Shown piece after piece: positions 17,046 to 26,399 of a stretch of 64,000 nt of DNA. Location: positions 19,572 to 83,571 of the forward strand of contig CBDDBH010000005.1 of the NCBI GenBank assembly GCA_965225625.1, written 5' to 3'. Under the pieces are notes generated by a model. The model searched no databases and was not told the origin of the DNA. It saw only the letters and a program-made list of their open reading frames with translations. Within the stretch, counting starts at the first letter, position 1; each line of letters begins with the position of its first letter. This DNA comes from CBDDBH01 sp965225625. GTDB taxonomy: Bacteria; Pseudomonadota; Gammaproteobacteria; JADZEE01. The position numbers and the translations under genes are program-made.

Positions 17046-18602
17046 ATGCTCAGGGGGAGGATTGGCGTTGCAGCGCTCAGTACTGCCGCGTGTACAGTGA
17101 TGCTGAGCGCCTGCACGCTGCCGTCAACGCGCAGCGCGCAACACGCTCAGACCAGCCCAATTCCACAACCCGCGCCACGCTATGAAAAGAACATCTCCCC
17201 GCCCGTGGCTGAGCGCGACGAAAACCAACCAGTAATCGTCGCCAACGAGCTGTGGACACTTATCCGCCAAGACTTGAAGTTGTCACGCCCAAACCGAATC
17301 GAAATTGATGATCAGCTAGCTTGGTTCAAACGCAATCCGGAGTACATGGAGCGCGTGACAGCACGCGCGACGCCCTATCTACACTTAATCGTCGAGGATA
17401 TACAACGTAGAGGCTTACCCGTTGATCTTGCACTGCTGCCAGTCATTGAAAGTGCATTTCAGACCAACGCTTACTCGCGCGGACGTGCTTCCGGGTTGTG
17501 GCAGTTCGTAGCCGCCACCGCAAAGCGCTTCGGTCTGCGTCAGAATTGGTGGTACGACGAACGTCGAGACGTCGTTGCCGCAACGGCAGCCGCTTTGGAA
17601 TACCTGAGTACCCTTCACAAGCAATTCGACGGAGATTGGCTGCTTGCACTGGCAGCTTACAACTGCGGTGAAAATAAAGTCGCTAGGGCGATCAAACAAA
17701 ACCTGCGTAATGGTAAACCCGGCGACTTCTGGTCGCTGAAGCTGCCGAAGGAAACGAGATCCTATGTACCAAGGTTATTGGCAGTTGCAGCTGTAGTTGC
17801 CGACCCCGGCGCATATGGCGTTACCCTGACACCAATCCCGAACCGGCGTTATTTGGCTGTTGTCGATCTGGGCGCGCAGACAGATCTGGCGGAAGTGGCC
17901 CGTCTTGCCGGCATGAACGACGCAGAATTTGGAGCGCTCAATGCCGCGTTTCGGCGCGGTGTCACTCCGCCGGAGGGGCCTCATAGCGTTGTAGTGCCCG
18001 TTGCCAAGGTTGCACAACTGAATGCTGGAATCGCGTCACTTACGCCGGAGCAACGCTTGCCCTGGCCGTTACACCGAGTGCGTCCCGGCGACACCTTGGG
18101 CGCAATTGCACTCAAATACGGGTCTAGCGTGGGAGCGCTACAGCGTGTCAATAAAATCCGAGGCACGCTGATCCGGGCAAGCCAGACCTTGATCGTGCCA
18201 CGCGGGATTAATACTCGCGAGCCCGTCGTGGCATCCAGGCGCGCCGCTCATGGAGCTACATACACCGTCCGCTCCGGCGATACCTTATGGGATATCGCGC
18301 GCCACCACGGTATCAGGCTCGCGGATATTCTGTCCTGGAACGGGCTCGATCGGCACGCGGTGCTGAGACCGGGGAAGAAACTAGCGGTAAAGGCGCTGGT
18401 GACCACAAACAAACAAAACGCGGGACCCGCAACAGTACAACACTACCGCGTCCGACGAGGTGATTCTCTGTGGCGGATCGCCCGCCGATTCAACGTTTCG
18501 GTAGAGGATTTGCAGAACTGGAATCAGTTGCCCGACAATGCACTATTGCAACCCGGGCAACGGATCCAACTACAACCGCAAGAATCCTCCTCGAGCATCT
18601 GA
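17046..18602 (+). CDS. mltD: Membrane-bound lytic murein transglycosylase D with three LysM domains
   Basis: A 518-residue lipoprotein (lipobox LSAC near residue 22) that cleaves glycan strands to 1,6-anhydromuropeptides. The SLT domain has the catalytic Glu in LPVIESAFQTNAYSRGRASG (near 140) and LALAAYNCGENKV. Three LysM repeats follow, each starting with a VRPGDTL-like motif (near 342, 405 and 467). No ribosome site precedes ATG 17046; the only purine-rich stretch (AGGGGGAGG) lies inside codons 3-5. The signal peptide requires a start at or near this position. Confidence 0.92.
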   Translation: MLRGRIGVAALSTAACTVMLSACTLPSTRSAQHAQTSPIPQPAPRYEKNISPPVAERDENQPVIVANELWTLIRQDLKLSRPNRIEIDDQLAWFKRNPEYMERVTARATPYLHLIVEDIQRRGLPVDLALLPVIESAFQTNAYSRGRASGLWQFVAATAKRFGLRQNWWYDERRDVVAATAAALEYLSTLHKQFDGDWLLALAAYNCGENKVARAIKQNLRNGKPGDFWSLKLPKETRSYVPRLLAVAAVVADPGAYGVTLTPIPNRRYLAVVDLGAQTDLAEVARLAGMNDAEFGALNAAFRRGVTPPEGPHSVVVPVAKVAQLNAGIASLTPEQRLPWPLHRVRPGDTLGAIALKYGSSVGALQRVNKIRGTLIRASQTLIVPRGINTREPVVASRRAAHGATYTVRSGDTLWDIARHHGIRLADILSWNGLDRHAVLRPGKKLAVKALVTTNKQNAGPATVQHYRVRRGDSLWRIARRFNVSVEDLQNWNQLPDNALLQPGQRIQLQPQESSSSI

Positions 18603-18658
18603 CGGCGGGCCAGCGCCGACACCTGGCACCGCCCTTTGGCAGCGATGGGCAGCGCACC

Positions 18659-20830
18659 ATGCTGGTAGACATACTGAAAACACCGGTCCGTTGGGCCCTT
18701 AAATTTCTCTATCGCGTGGAAGTGATCGGCGTTGAAAACTATCATGCCGCCGGCAATCGTGTGCTGATCGTTGCTAACCACGTTTCGCTACTGGACGGGC
18801 TGTTGTTCTATCTGTTTTTCCCGGAACGCCCGACCTTCGCAATAAATTCGGAGATGGCGAAAAAGTGGTACTTCCAACCGTTTCTCTGGTTCGTCGATCT
18901 GTTTCTTCTCGACCCGACCAATCCCATCTCAATGAAGTCCCTGATCAGGTACCTGCGAGAGGACCGCAAGGCGGTTATCTTTCCTGAAGGCAGAATTACC
19001 ATCACAGGCTCGTTGATGAAGATCTACGACGGTCCGGGGATGGTTGCAGATAAGGCGCAAGCGACGATCCTGCCTGTTGGGATTGAGGGGGCGCAGTACA
19101 CACCATTTTCCTACTTACGCGGGGCAGTGCGTATCCGCTGGTTGCCGAAAATCACGATAAGGTTTCTCACCCCGGAAAAGCTCGAGATTGCCGAGGAACT
19201 GCAAGGCAGTGATCGGCGCAAAGCGGCCGCGGAGGCGTTAACGCGAATTATGCGACGCATTGCCTACCAGAACTGCAATACACGCACGACGGTATTCGAA
19301 GCGCTACTCGACGCCATGCAACGTCACGGCGCCTCCCTTCCGATAATCGAAGATATTCAGCGCAAGCCGCTAAGCTATCGGCGTCTCGTCACCGGCGTGT
19401 TCGTGCTCGGCGACGCCATCGCCCGGGCTACTCGCAGAGGTGATCATGTGGGTTTGTTGTTGCCCAATGTAAACGCTGCGGTCGTAGCCCTGCTCGGTTG
19501 CCAGGTGCGCGGCCGCGTACCGGCAATGCTCAACTTCACGGCCGGCCCACAGGGTCTGGTCACCGCCTGCGAAACCGCGCAGATAAGACAGGTGTACACC
19601 TCGCGCGCCTTCATCGAGAACGCAGATTTGGGAGCCAGCGCTGAGGCCCTTGGCGAACGGGTAACGCTTACTTACCTGGAAGATCTGCGCACCGAAATCT
19701 CGTTATTGATGAAAGTGAAAGGCCTCATCGCCGCTCGCTGTGCGCGCTGGGCATTTAATCGCTGGGCAGGATCTCGGGATCCCGATTCGGCGGCTGTGAT
19801 CTTGTTTACCTCGGGCTCGGAAGGCATTCCCAAAGGCGTAGTGCTGTCGCATGCCAATTTGCTGGCTAATCGTGCCCAAGTCCAGACCTTAATAGACTTG
19901 ACCCACAATGACGTCATCTTCAATGCGATGCCGGTGTTTCACGCGTTTGGGCTATTGGGGGGCGTGATCCTGCCGTTACTGGATGGTGCAAAAATATTTT
20001 TGTATCCATCGCCACTACATTATCGTCTGATACCCGAGCTTTGTTATGAGCTACACGCAACCGTGCTGTTTGGCACCAATACGTTTCTGGCCGGTTATGC
20101 GCGCAACTCTCATCCGTATGACTTCAACACCATTCGCTATGTGATTGCCGGCGCCGAAAAGGTGCACGAAGATACGCGGCGCATTTGGGCGGACAAACTC
20201 GGCAAGCGCGTTCTCGAAGGCTATGGTGCAACGGAAGCAAGTCCGGTTATTGCCGTCAATACGCCGATGGAGAATCAGGCTGGCTCGGCCGGTCAGCTGT
20301 TAACGGCTGTCGAGCATTATCTGGAGCCGGTAGAGGGGATCGAAGAGGGCGGACGACTGGTCGTAAGCGGCCCAAATGTCATGCGCGGTTACTTATTCCA
20401 CGGCAGCGATGGAGTGCTGGTGGCTCCGTGGACGGAGCGGCGCGGTTCGGGGTGGTATGACACTGGAGACATAGTCACCATAAACTCAAACAGGTGCGTC
20501 ACAATCATTGGCCGCGCCAAGCGATTCGCCAAGATAGCCGGGGAGATGGTTTCGCTCACTCGCGTCGAAGAATTGGCCACTCTCACCTGGCCGGACAGCC
20601 TACACGCGGCCACGACCATTGCTGACCCCCGCAAAGGAGAGCAAATAGTGCTACTCACGACTCAGAACGACGCCCAGCGAAAAGTCATACTCGCCATGGC
20701 CCGCACTAGCGGCGTTGCTGAAATCGCGATACCACGTCACATCTTATGCGTGGATGAGGTACCGGTGCTCGGCACCGGCAAATTCGACTATCGGGCCATC
20801 AACGCGCTGGTTCAGCAGCAGTTGAGGTAG
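18659..20830 (+). CDS. aas: Acyl-ACP-phospholipid O-acyltransferase / acyl-ACP synthetase
   Basis: A 723-residue fusion enzyme that reacylates lysophospholipids at the inner membrane. The N-terminal PlsC-type acyltransferase has NHVSLLDG (HX4D, near residue 38) and FPEGRITITGSLMKIYDGPG. The C-terminal AMP-forming ligase has FTSGSEGIPKGVVLSH, EGYGATEASPV and WYDTGDIV. I choose ATG 18659, which gives MLVDILKTPVRW and a length close to E. coli Aas (719). Longer in-frame starts would overlap mltD. Its last 32 bases overlap, antisense, the end of the DUF3574 gene. Confidence 0.92.
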   Translation: MLVDILKTPVRWALKFLYRVEVIGVENYHAAGNRVLIVANHVSLLDGLLFYLFFPERPTFAINSEMAKKWYFQPFLWFVDLFLLDPTNPISMKSLIRYLREDRKAVIFPEGRITITGSLMKIYDGPGMVADKAQATILPVGIEGAQYTPFSYLRGAVRIRWLPKITIRFLTPEKLEIAEELQGSDRRKAAAEALTRIMRRIAYQNCNTRTTVFEALLDAMQRHGASLPIIEDIQRKPLSYRRLVTGVFVLGDAIARATRRGDHVGLLLPNVNAAVVALLGCQVRGRVPAMLNFTAGPQGLVTACETAQIRQVYTSRAFIENADLGASAEALGERVTLTYLEDLRTEISLLMKVKGLIAARCARWAFNRWAGSRDPDSAAVILFTSGSEGIPKGVVLSHANLLANRAQVQTLIDLTHNDVIFNAMPVFHAFGLLGGVILPLLDGAKIFLYPSPLHYRLIPELCYELHATVLFGTNTFLAGYARNSHPYDFNTIRYVIAGAEKVHEDTRRIWADKLGKRVLEGYGATEASPVIAVNTPMENQAGSAGQLLTAVEHYLEPVEGIEEGGRLVVSGPNVMRGYLFHGSDGVLVAPWTERRGSGWYDTGDIVTINSNRCVTIIGRAKRFAKIAGEMVSLTRVEELATLTWPDSLHAATTIADPRKGEQIVLLTTQNDAQRKVILAMARTSGVAEIAIPRHILCVDEVPVLGTGKFDYRAINALVQQQLR

Positions 20831-21227
20831 CCTCGGTCACGCGCGCCGGACTGTCCCAGCGCAGCACCGATTGTTGCTGGAATTGTCGTTTGTACTCATC
20901 TGCTACTTGCGCAATGTTTCGTTCATCGTTATCGCTACCCCGGTGCAACACGAGCAACATGCGTCCTGGTTCGCGAACACTCAATCCAGCATCCTCGTCA
21001 TACCATTGACCCGTCGTCTCAATCACGGTGAAGCCACTGCGCATTCGCGGACTTACCTGCTCATCGACGAAGCGTTGCCATTGAGCGTGGGTGACGAGGG
21101 TCGCATCGGGTTTACTGAATCCGAACAATAAGTGCGTAGCGATCCATGTCGTGTCCGGGCCACGCACAGGCGCACAGCCGAGCACAAGCGCTAGCCCACC
21201 TATTGCACAAAGGTGCCGGGCAATCAT
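20799..21227 (-). CDS. DUF3574-like lipoprotein
   Basis: A 142-residue protein from ATG 21227, whose start overlaps the stop of the upstream gene by four bases (ATGA). The N-terminus MIARHLCAIGGLALVLGCAP has a lipobox. The body (THLLFGFSKPDATLVTHAQW, VDEQVSPRMRSGFTVIETTG, and REPGRMLLVLH) matches the DUF3574 family of small secreted proteins of unknown role. It is last in the four-gene operon from 24904 and overlaps the 3' end of aas on the other strand. Confidence 0.72.
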   Translation of the reverse strand: MIARHLCAIGGLALVLGCAPVRGPDTTWIATHLLFGFSKPDATLVTHAQWQRFVDEQVSPRMRSGFTVIETTGQWYDEDAGLSVREPGRMLLVLHRGSDNDERNIAQVADEYKRQFQQQSVLRWDSPARVTEATSTAAEPAR

Positions 21228-23662
21228 GGTGATGACAGACGATGGTTCGAGGCTGCCGCAGGAAACGACCACGCGGCAATCAAGTAACAGGCAATCGCCA
21301 AAATCAAAAGCAGCGTAGCGCCGAAGTGAATTGCGAGCAAAGTCGCGAGTACCGCGCCGACGACCGAAGCACAACCGTTTACACCCCAGGCCCAGGCGAG
21401 CAATCCGCGATCGCTGAGCTGGCCGAGCGCCGCGGGTAACGGAATACCCATCGCAAAGGCCAGCGGCGCAAGGACCAGCAGCGACACACCCATACGCACA
21501 GGGACGGTGGCCGCCTGGCTAAGCTCGCGCGCCAGCGGTCCAATCAACAAGCTGATGATGCCGAGCACGACAATCGCCGCAAACACCACGTGCGGGCTAG
21601 GACTACGCGTTCGCTCCTGACGTCGCTGCAACCACGCGGCACCCGCGCCCGCAAACATCAAGAATCCGCCTAGCACCGCCGCTGCCGCGTAAGTGGGGTG
21701 CCCCAGATAGAGTATGTGCTGCTGAATAAACGCAATCTCGATACCGATAAATCCAAGACCGATGCTGACAAAGTACAGCGCCAAAGGCCACAGGGATCCA
21801 GCGCCGATATTTCGCGTTCGCAGCGTATTGCGTGAAAGCCATAACGGCAGTAACAACAAGACGCTGCTGGCGATCATCGCCTGCATCAAGGTCGCCACGA
21901 TCAATGGATAACCGAGATCGATGAGTTGCAAACTGCCATGGCGAAGGTCTCCCAGCAACAACGGCAACAATGACCATTTGAAAAACCGAAAGAAGAATGG
22001 CCGGTCGTCGGTGGCGGGCTCAACGTAAAACGGATAATTCTGGATGAATTCCGAGGTCCGCGACCCTAGCAACGCGCGCGCCGCTCGAAAGTAATAAGGC
22101 TTAGGCAAAATATGGTGCCGATTGGTCTCGCCCGCCTGCGCGCCCGGCACATAATTGATATCGAAGCCCTGTCGCTGTGCAAACGCGCGAACCTCGCCAA
22201 TTTGTACGGCCGTGAAAGGCTGGTTCTTGACCAGCAGCGTGGCTACGTTCCAGCCGCGGATCCATACCAGGTGTGTAGCGGGATCCCGTACACCCTCGTC
22301 ACCCAAAGCCGCGACAGCCGTGGCGAACAATTTGATGCCGTCGCGTGGCGGATTCCGCGTCCAACGAGTGATTGCTACTACACCACCGGGGGCGAGGTTA
22401 CCCAGATAGTCGCCGAACGCTTCGCGCGTATACGCGTATTGTTCGCCCAATGCCTGCAAGCCGGCCGACGCCGTAGCGAAGGCATCCATCGCGGCGACGA
22501 CGACAATGTCATATACAGGGTTTCGCGGTAACACAAACCGCCGCGCTTCGTGCTGATACACGTGCACGCGTGGGTGGCTATAAAGATCACCGGCGAACTC
22601 GGCAAAGGTATCGGCTACCAGCGAGGTGATTTGCGGATTAAGTTCAACCGCGTCGATTCGACGTGCGCCCAGGTGCAGGGCTTGCAGCACGTCCATGCCG
22701 CCACCGGCACCGAGCACCAACACACGCGGGTCCCGGGCAACCACGTACGGCAGCGTACTCGGCATGTCTTCTAGGAAACCGAGCGTGTCCGCGCCTGGGA
22801 AATAGCGGCTTATCGGGGTCAGTGCGTCGCCATCGATAAAAAGCCCAAGTTGTTCGGGTGGCTCCGCGCTGCTGTGCAGACTCAAGCCCGGTGCATGACG
22901 AAAAGGGATCTGCGGACTCGCGACCACCGCGAGATGCGCCAACGCACTCGTGCGTTGCAGCTGCAAGCGAGCACCCGCAACCTGCATGGCCTGCGACAAT
23001 CCCTTGTATGGATTGATCCGCAGCTGTATAAGCTCGCTTGGCACCAGCAGGGCGGCGATTGCCGCGCCGCACAGCAGCGTCACCAGCGCCGCACACCAAC
23101 GCCTGTCTCCGGCACGCACCAATGCTGCGGCTACGATGCCCAGCGCACCGATGCAAACCAAGGTAGTAAGCGGTTGCATCACCCACAGGGCCGCTACTAC
23201 AGCAAAACCGCCCAGGCCAGCGCCAACGAGATCTGCAGCATAAAATTGCGCGCGCGCCTGCGGGTGTTCCATAAGCACTCCACAAATACAGTTGGAAGCA
23301 AAAAAAAATGGAATACCCAGCAACAGATAAGCCGCCGACAGCCACAGCAATTGGCGCGCATCCCAAATCACTTCCTGCGGATTAAACGGTAGTGATTGCA
23401 CGAGCAGGTACGCACCGATGGACGTTACCGCAAACAGCAAAGCATGCTTAAAGAAAAAGCTGCCGACCGCCAAACGGCGGTGTACGGCGCGTATTGCCAG
23501 CCAGCTCCCGCTGGCACCGAAACCAAGCAGCGCGACACTGATCAGCATATACGCGAAGTGGTGCCATTGAATAATGGAGAACAAGCGCATGAGCAGGATT
23601 TCATAAGCGAGCGCTGCTGCCGAGATAAGCGCTACCGCCGCGGCGAGCAGATAGCGGTTCAC
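21224..23662 (-). CDS. Membrane spermidine-synthase-like protein
   Basis: An 812-residue protein. About six to seven membrane helices occupy residues 1-220. A spermidine-synthase-like Rossmann domain follows, with VLVLGAGGGMDVLQALHLGA near 312. About seven further helices lie from 560 onward. Such membrane-embedded SpeE-like proteins occur widely, but their substrate is unknown. The ordinary SpeE catalytic region is only partly kept, so polyamine synthesis should not be assumed. It follows the periplasmic PCM gene by four bases. Confidence 0.8.
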   Translation of the reverse strand: MNRYLLAAAVALISAAALAYEILLMRLFSIIQWHHFAYMLISVALLGFGASGSWLAIRAVHRRLAVGSFFFKHALLFAVTSIGAYLLVQSLPFNPQEVIWDARQLLWLSAAYLLLGIPFFFASNCICGVLMEHPQARAQFYAADLVGAGLGGFAVVAALWVMQPLTTLVCIGALGIVAAALVRAGDRRWCAALVTLLCGAAIAALLVPSELIQLRINPYKGLSQAMQVAGARLQLQRTSALAHLAVVASPQIPFRHAPGLSLHSSAEPPEQLGLFIDGDALTPISRYFPGADTLGFLEDMPSTLPYVVARDPRVLVLGAGGGMDVLQALHLGARRIDAVELNPQITSLVADTFAEFAGDLYSHPRVHVYQHEARRFVLPRNPVYDIVVVAAMDAFATASAGLQALGEQYAYTREAFGDYLGNLAPGGVVAITRWTRNPPRDGIKLFATAVAALGDEGVRDPATHLVWIRGWNVATLLVKNQPFTAVQIGEVRAFAQRQGFDINYVPGAQAGETNRHHILPKPYYFRAARALLGSRTSEFIQNYPFYVEPATDDRPFFFRFFKWSLLPLLLGDLRHGSLQLIDLGYPLIVATLMQAMIASSVLLLLPLWLSRNTLRTRNIGAGSLWPLALYFVSIGLGFIGIEIAFIQQHILYLGHPTYAAAAVLGGFLMFAGAGAAWLQRRQERTRSPSPHVVFAAIVVLGIISLLIGPLARELSQAATVPVRMGVSLLVLAPLAFAMGIPLPAALGQLSDRGLLAWAWGVNGCASVVGAVLATLLAIHFGATLLLILAIACYLIAAWSFPAAASNHRLSSP

Positions 23663-23666
23663 CGGC

Positions 23667-24395
23667 TTAGCGTGATCCGGTCAGGGGTACGAAGCGAACG
23701 GATAAGAGTTCACGAGTAGTGACTGCTCCATCCATGGATTTCTCCACCAAGACCAGGGATTGCGTGGCAAACCGGCCACCTACCGGTATCACCAATCGTC
23801 CACCGGGCTTCAGTTGCGCAATCAGCGGCGGCGGAATGTGGCTCGCGGCCGCGGTAACCATGATTGCATCGAACGGTTGCGCCTCCCGCCAACCATGATA
23901 ACCGTCGCCTACCCGCGTTTTTACGTTGTCATAACCCAACGCGGTCAAGCGACGCCTGGCTTGCTCGCCAAGTTGCGGAATGATCTCTATGGTGTACACC
24001 TCGCTGGCGATTTCCGCCAGAATCGCCGCCTGGTAGGCTGAGCCAGTACCAATTTCCAGCACCTTCGCATCGGCGTCGAGGTCCAGCAGGGCCGTCATCA
24101 AGGCAACGATATATGGTTGGGATATCGTCTGCCCATACCCAATTGACAGCGGCCGGTTCTGATAGGCCTGGCTTCGCCGTTCGGCGGGAACGAATTCATG
24201 CCGGGGCACTTGCAATAGCGCTTGTGCGACCGCGTCCGGTAACGACGCGATGCCGGTCTGCTCGGCGGTCCAGCGCACATGCTCGTGCAGTTCGATCAAT
24301 AACGCGGCACGCTCTGCTTCATAGTCGGCCGCTCTGCCCGTCGTCGCGACAAACAACGCCGCACCCAGCATCAAAAGCAGCATATAGCGGCTCAC
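23667..24395 (-). CDS. Exported protein-L-isoaspartate O-methyltransferase paralogue
   Basis: A 242-residue PCM with an N-terminal signal peptide (MSRYMLLLMLGAALFVATTG, then RAADYEAERA). The signature GYGQTISQPYIVALMTALL and SAM motif VLEIGTGSAYQAAIL are intact. Export would place it in the periplasm, where no SAM supply is established, so its function there is puzzling. The start overlaps the preceding stop by four bases. The cytosolic pcm is at 9747-10406. Confidence 0.85.
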   Translation of the reverse strand: MSRYMLLLMLGAALFVATTGRAADYEAERAALLIELHEHVRWTAEQTGIASLPDAVAQALLQVPRHEFVPAERRSQAYQNRPLSIGYGQTISQPYIVALMTALLDLDADAKVLEIGTGSAYQAAILAEIASEVYTIEIIPQLGEQARRRLTALGYDNVKTRVGDGYHGWREAQPFDAIMVTAAASHIPPPLIAQLKPGGRLVIPVGGRFATQSLVLVEKSMDGAVTTRELLSVRFVPLTGSR

Positions 24396-24904
24396 AGGTC
24401 GTCACCTGCATTAAGTAGCGAATGGTTCAATTGGCTGCGCGCTGCATCCGGATCTGGCACCGCCGTGACGATCTCCAGGCCCGCTATGTATTCAAGCGGG
24501 AGGTTGTGCAGTTGCGCACCACGAACGACGAAATTCTTGTACCAATCGTATGGCGCCAGATCGGCTTGCATGGCGTGCGCCGGTGCAATGTAGGCAAACG
24601 CCTGGAGTCCGCCCTGCGCTGTGTCTAGGTCGAGTTCGACGATCCGATAAAGTGGACCTTCGATGCGATCGAGTTCGGGTTTTTCTGTTACCGACATTTC
24701 ATAGTAAACACCGTAGATCCGATCCGTGTGTCGTCCGGTGTGGAGCAAATTGCATTTACCGGAGCCGTCGCCACCACGCTTGTGAAACGCCAGCGTGTAG
24801 CCATGCACCTGTGCCATTCCGCACGAGCGGGACGAGCGCACCCGTTGACGCAATCGTTCAGGATGCATGTTGGAGCCGTAAGCGAAATAGTAAATCGTAT
24901 CCAT
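24392..24904 (-). CDS. Gamma-glutamylcyclotransferase-like protein
   Basis: About 170 residues from ATG 24904 (MDTIYYFAYGSNMHPERLRQ). The YFAYGSNM motif and the fold pattern through YEMSVTEKPELDRIEGPLYR, with the likely catalytic Glu in that region, identify the GGCT/AIG2 superfamily. The longer reading frame to 24955 adds unconserved residues. It is first in the operon with the exported PCM, the membrane SpeE-like protein and DUF3574. The substrate is unknown. Confidence 0.82.
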   Translation of the reverse strand: MDTIYYFAYGSNMHPERLRQRVRSSRSCGMAQVHGYTLAFHKRGGDGSGKCNLLHTGRHTDRIYGVYYEMSVTEKPELDRIEGPLYRIVELDLDTAQGGLQAFAYIAPAHAMQADLAPYDWYKNFVVRGAQLHNLPLEYIAGLEIVTAVPDPDAARSQLNHSLLNAGDDL

Positions 24905-25025
24905 CAGTCGCCCTGTGCAACGCGCTGACGACACGCGACGCTCGGGTTGATCCAACGCGAGCTTAGGTCTCTACAATGGTTAAGGCCACTCACGAACGCG
25001 CGCTCAACAAGTCTATACATTTCGT

Positions 25026-25763
25026 TCAGTTCTCGGAAATGACTTCACAAACATCATCCAGCATGGCCTTTAGCAAACGCGCGCCTTTGTCGCGCGAGGC
25101 CAAACTTGGATCGCCGTTGACGCCGGTCGGGGAATAATTGGGCGCCGAGGGATTGTTGCGATTGAAGCGCCCGGATTGAATCGATTGCAAGCCCGGTTGC
25201 GCGCGCTGCATTTGCACCCGCTCTGGCGCCAGCGCCAGCATAAGGGAGGTTTCAATTTCGTCCGCGTGGCTGCCCCACGGCTGCTCCTGCACATCGGCGA
25301 CGGCTGCCGTGAAACGCCGGCCGGCATAGACATTAATCAACGTTACCGGGTGCGCAGCCGAGGCGATCGCTGCCTGCAACGGGACTATGGTACTGATCCC
25401 GGTATTAAGCACGGCAATCCGTGTAACTCCGGTTGTCGCGATCCCCGCGAGAATTTCAGCAACGCAAAGCTTGAACGTCTGTTCGGACAGACTCACGCTG
25501 CCCGGATAGTCGACAAACGCAGGATAATAACCGTAGCTCAGGGTTGGCCATACAACGACGTTAAATCGCTGAGCGATCATTATGCTTAGCCATTCCGCTT
25601 GCAATAGATCGGTATTCATCGGTAAGTGCTCGCCGTGCTCTTTGCACGCGGCGCCAACGGGAAGGATAGCGGTTGCCCCCGATGCAACGTGACTTTCGAC
25701 CTCTCGCCAGGTGGCTTGCGAGACGTGTACTCCGTTGGCTGCTCCATCTTCGTAGTTACTCAT
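25026..25763 (-). CDS. Creatininase-family amidohydrolase
   Basis: A 245-residue protein starting MSNYEDGAANGVHV. The metal-binding motif region is visible as LPVGAACKEHGEHLPMNTD near residue 33 (His and Asp ligands kept) and YGYYPAFVDYPGSVSL. The usual second motif NGHGGN is replaced by NTGIST, so ligands may be lost. Members hydrolyse cyclic amides such as creatinine or act in cofactor pathways; the substrate here is unknown. It is divergent from apt. Confidence 0.82.
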   Translation of the reverse strand: MSNYEDGAANGVHVSQATWREVESHVASGATAILPVGAACKEHGEHLPMNTDLLQAEWLSIMIAQRFNVVVWPTLSYGYYPAFVDYPGSVSLSEQTFKLCVAEILAGIATTGVTRIAVLNTGISTIVPLQAAIASAAHPVTLINVYAGRRFTAAVADVQEQPWGSHADEIETSLMLALAPERVQMQRAQPGLQSIQSGRFNRNNPSAPNYSPTGVNGDPSLASRDKGARLLKAMLDDVCEVISEN

Positions 25764-25822
25764 TACTACGATCTCACCAGCTTCGTAAGCGTTAATGCAA
25801 GTCCCACGCGCTGCGCGCAGTG

Positions 25823-25828
25823 TATAAT
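25823..25828 (+). promoter_or_regulatory. -10 box of the apt promoter
   Basis: An exact TATAAT lies 34 bases before the GTG chosen for apt. No convincing -35 is seen at 16-18 bases. It overlaps the upstream alternative GTG at 25820, which argues against that longer start. Confidence 0.45.
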
Positions 25829-25861
25829 CGCGCCGGCACCCCCCAGCCAGGACGTCCGCCA

Positions 25862-26377
25862 GTGGACAGATTAAAGCAACAGATCCGAGACATTCCCGAT
25901 TTCCCACAACCGGGAATCGTTTTCCGTGACATCACCCCACTCGTGAAAGATCCAGCGAGTCTGCGACTGGCGGTCGAGCAATTAGCGCTACCGTTTCGCG
26001 ATCGAGAGCTCACAGCGGTCGCCGGGATAGAGGCCCGGGGGTTTATTTTCGGTCCTCTGGTTGCCTGGGAGCTTGGCGTCGGTTTCATACCGCTGCGAAA
26101 ACCCGGCAAGCTGCCATACGACACGCAATCGATCTCCTACGACCTTGAATACGGTTCGGCGACGCTGGAAGTCCACGTCGATGCGGTTGGCGCGGGTGAC
26201 CAGGTACTGCTCGTGGATGACTTGATAGCCACCGGCGGTACGGCGGCGGCTAGTTGTGTGCTGGTCGAAAAACTAGGGGCGGAAATTGCCGGCTGTGCCT
26301 TCGTTGTTGAACTGGATGCGCTTAAAGGCCGCGATAAATTGCACAGCTACCACGTCCATACGCTGCTTCATTATTGA
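25862..26377 (+). CDS. apt: Adenine phosphoribosyltransferase
   Basis: A 171-residue salvage enzyme making AMP from adenine and PRPP. The PRPP-binding motif VLLVDDLIATGGTAAA is at about residues 115-130. AGIEARGFIFGPLVA and FIPLRKPGKLPYDT are further family motifs. I choose GTG 25862, with AGGA nine bases upstream. The earlier GTG at 25820 overlaps the TATAAT box and would give residues unlike the family. Confidence 0.94.
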   Translation: MDRLKQQIRDIPDFPQPGIVFRDITPLVKDPASLRLAVEQLALPFRDRELTAVAGIEARGFIFGPLVAWELGVGFIPLRKPGKLPYDTQSISYDLEYGSATLEVHVDAVGAGDQVLLVDDLIATGGTAAASCVLVEKLGAEIAGCAFVVELDALKGRDKLHSYHVHTLLHY

Positions 26378-26399
26378 ATCGTCGGCGCCGTCTAAACAC

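Noticed and set aside
22644..23366. 240-codon minus-strand frame
   Set aside because: It lies inside the membrane SpeE-like gene in another frame, rich in Arg, Gly and Cys, with no family match.
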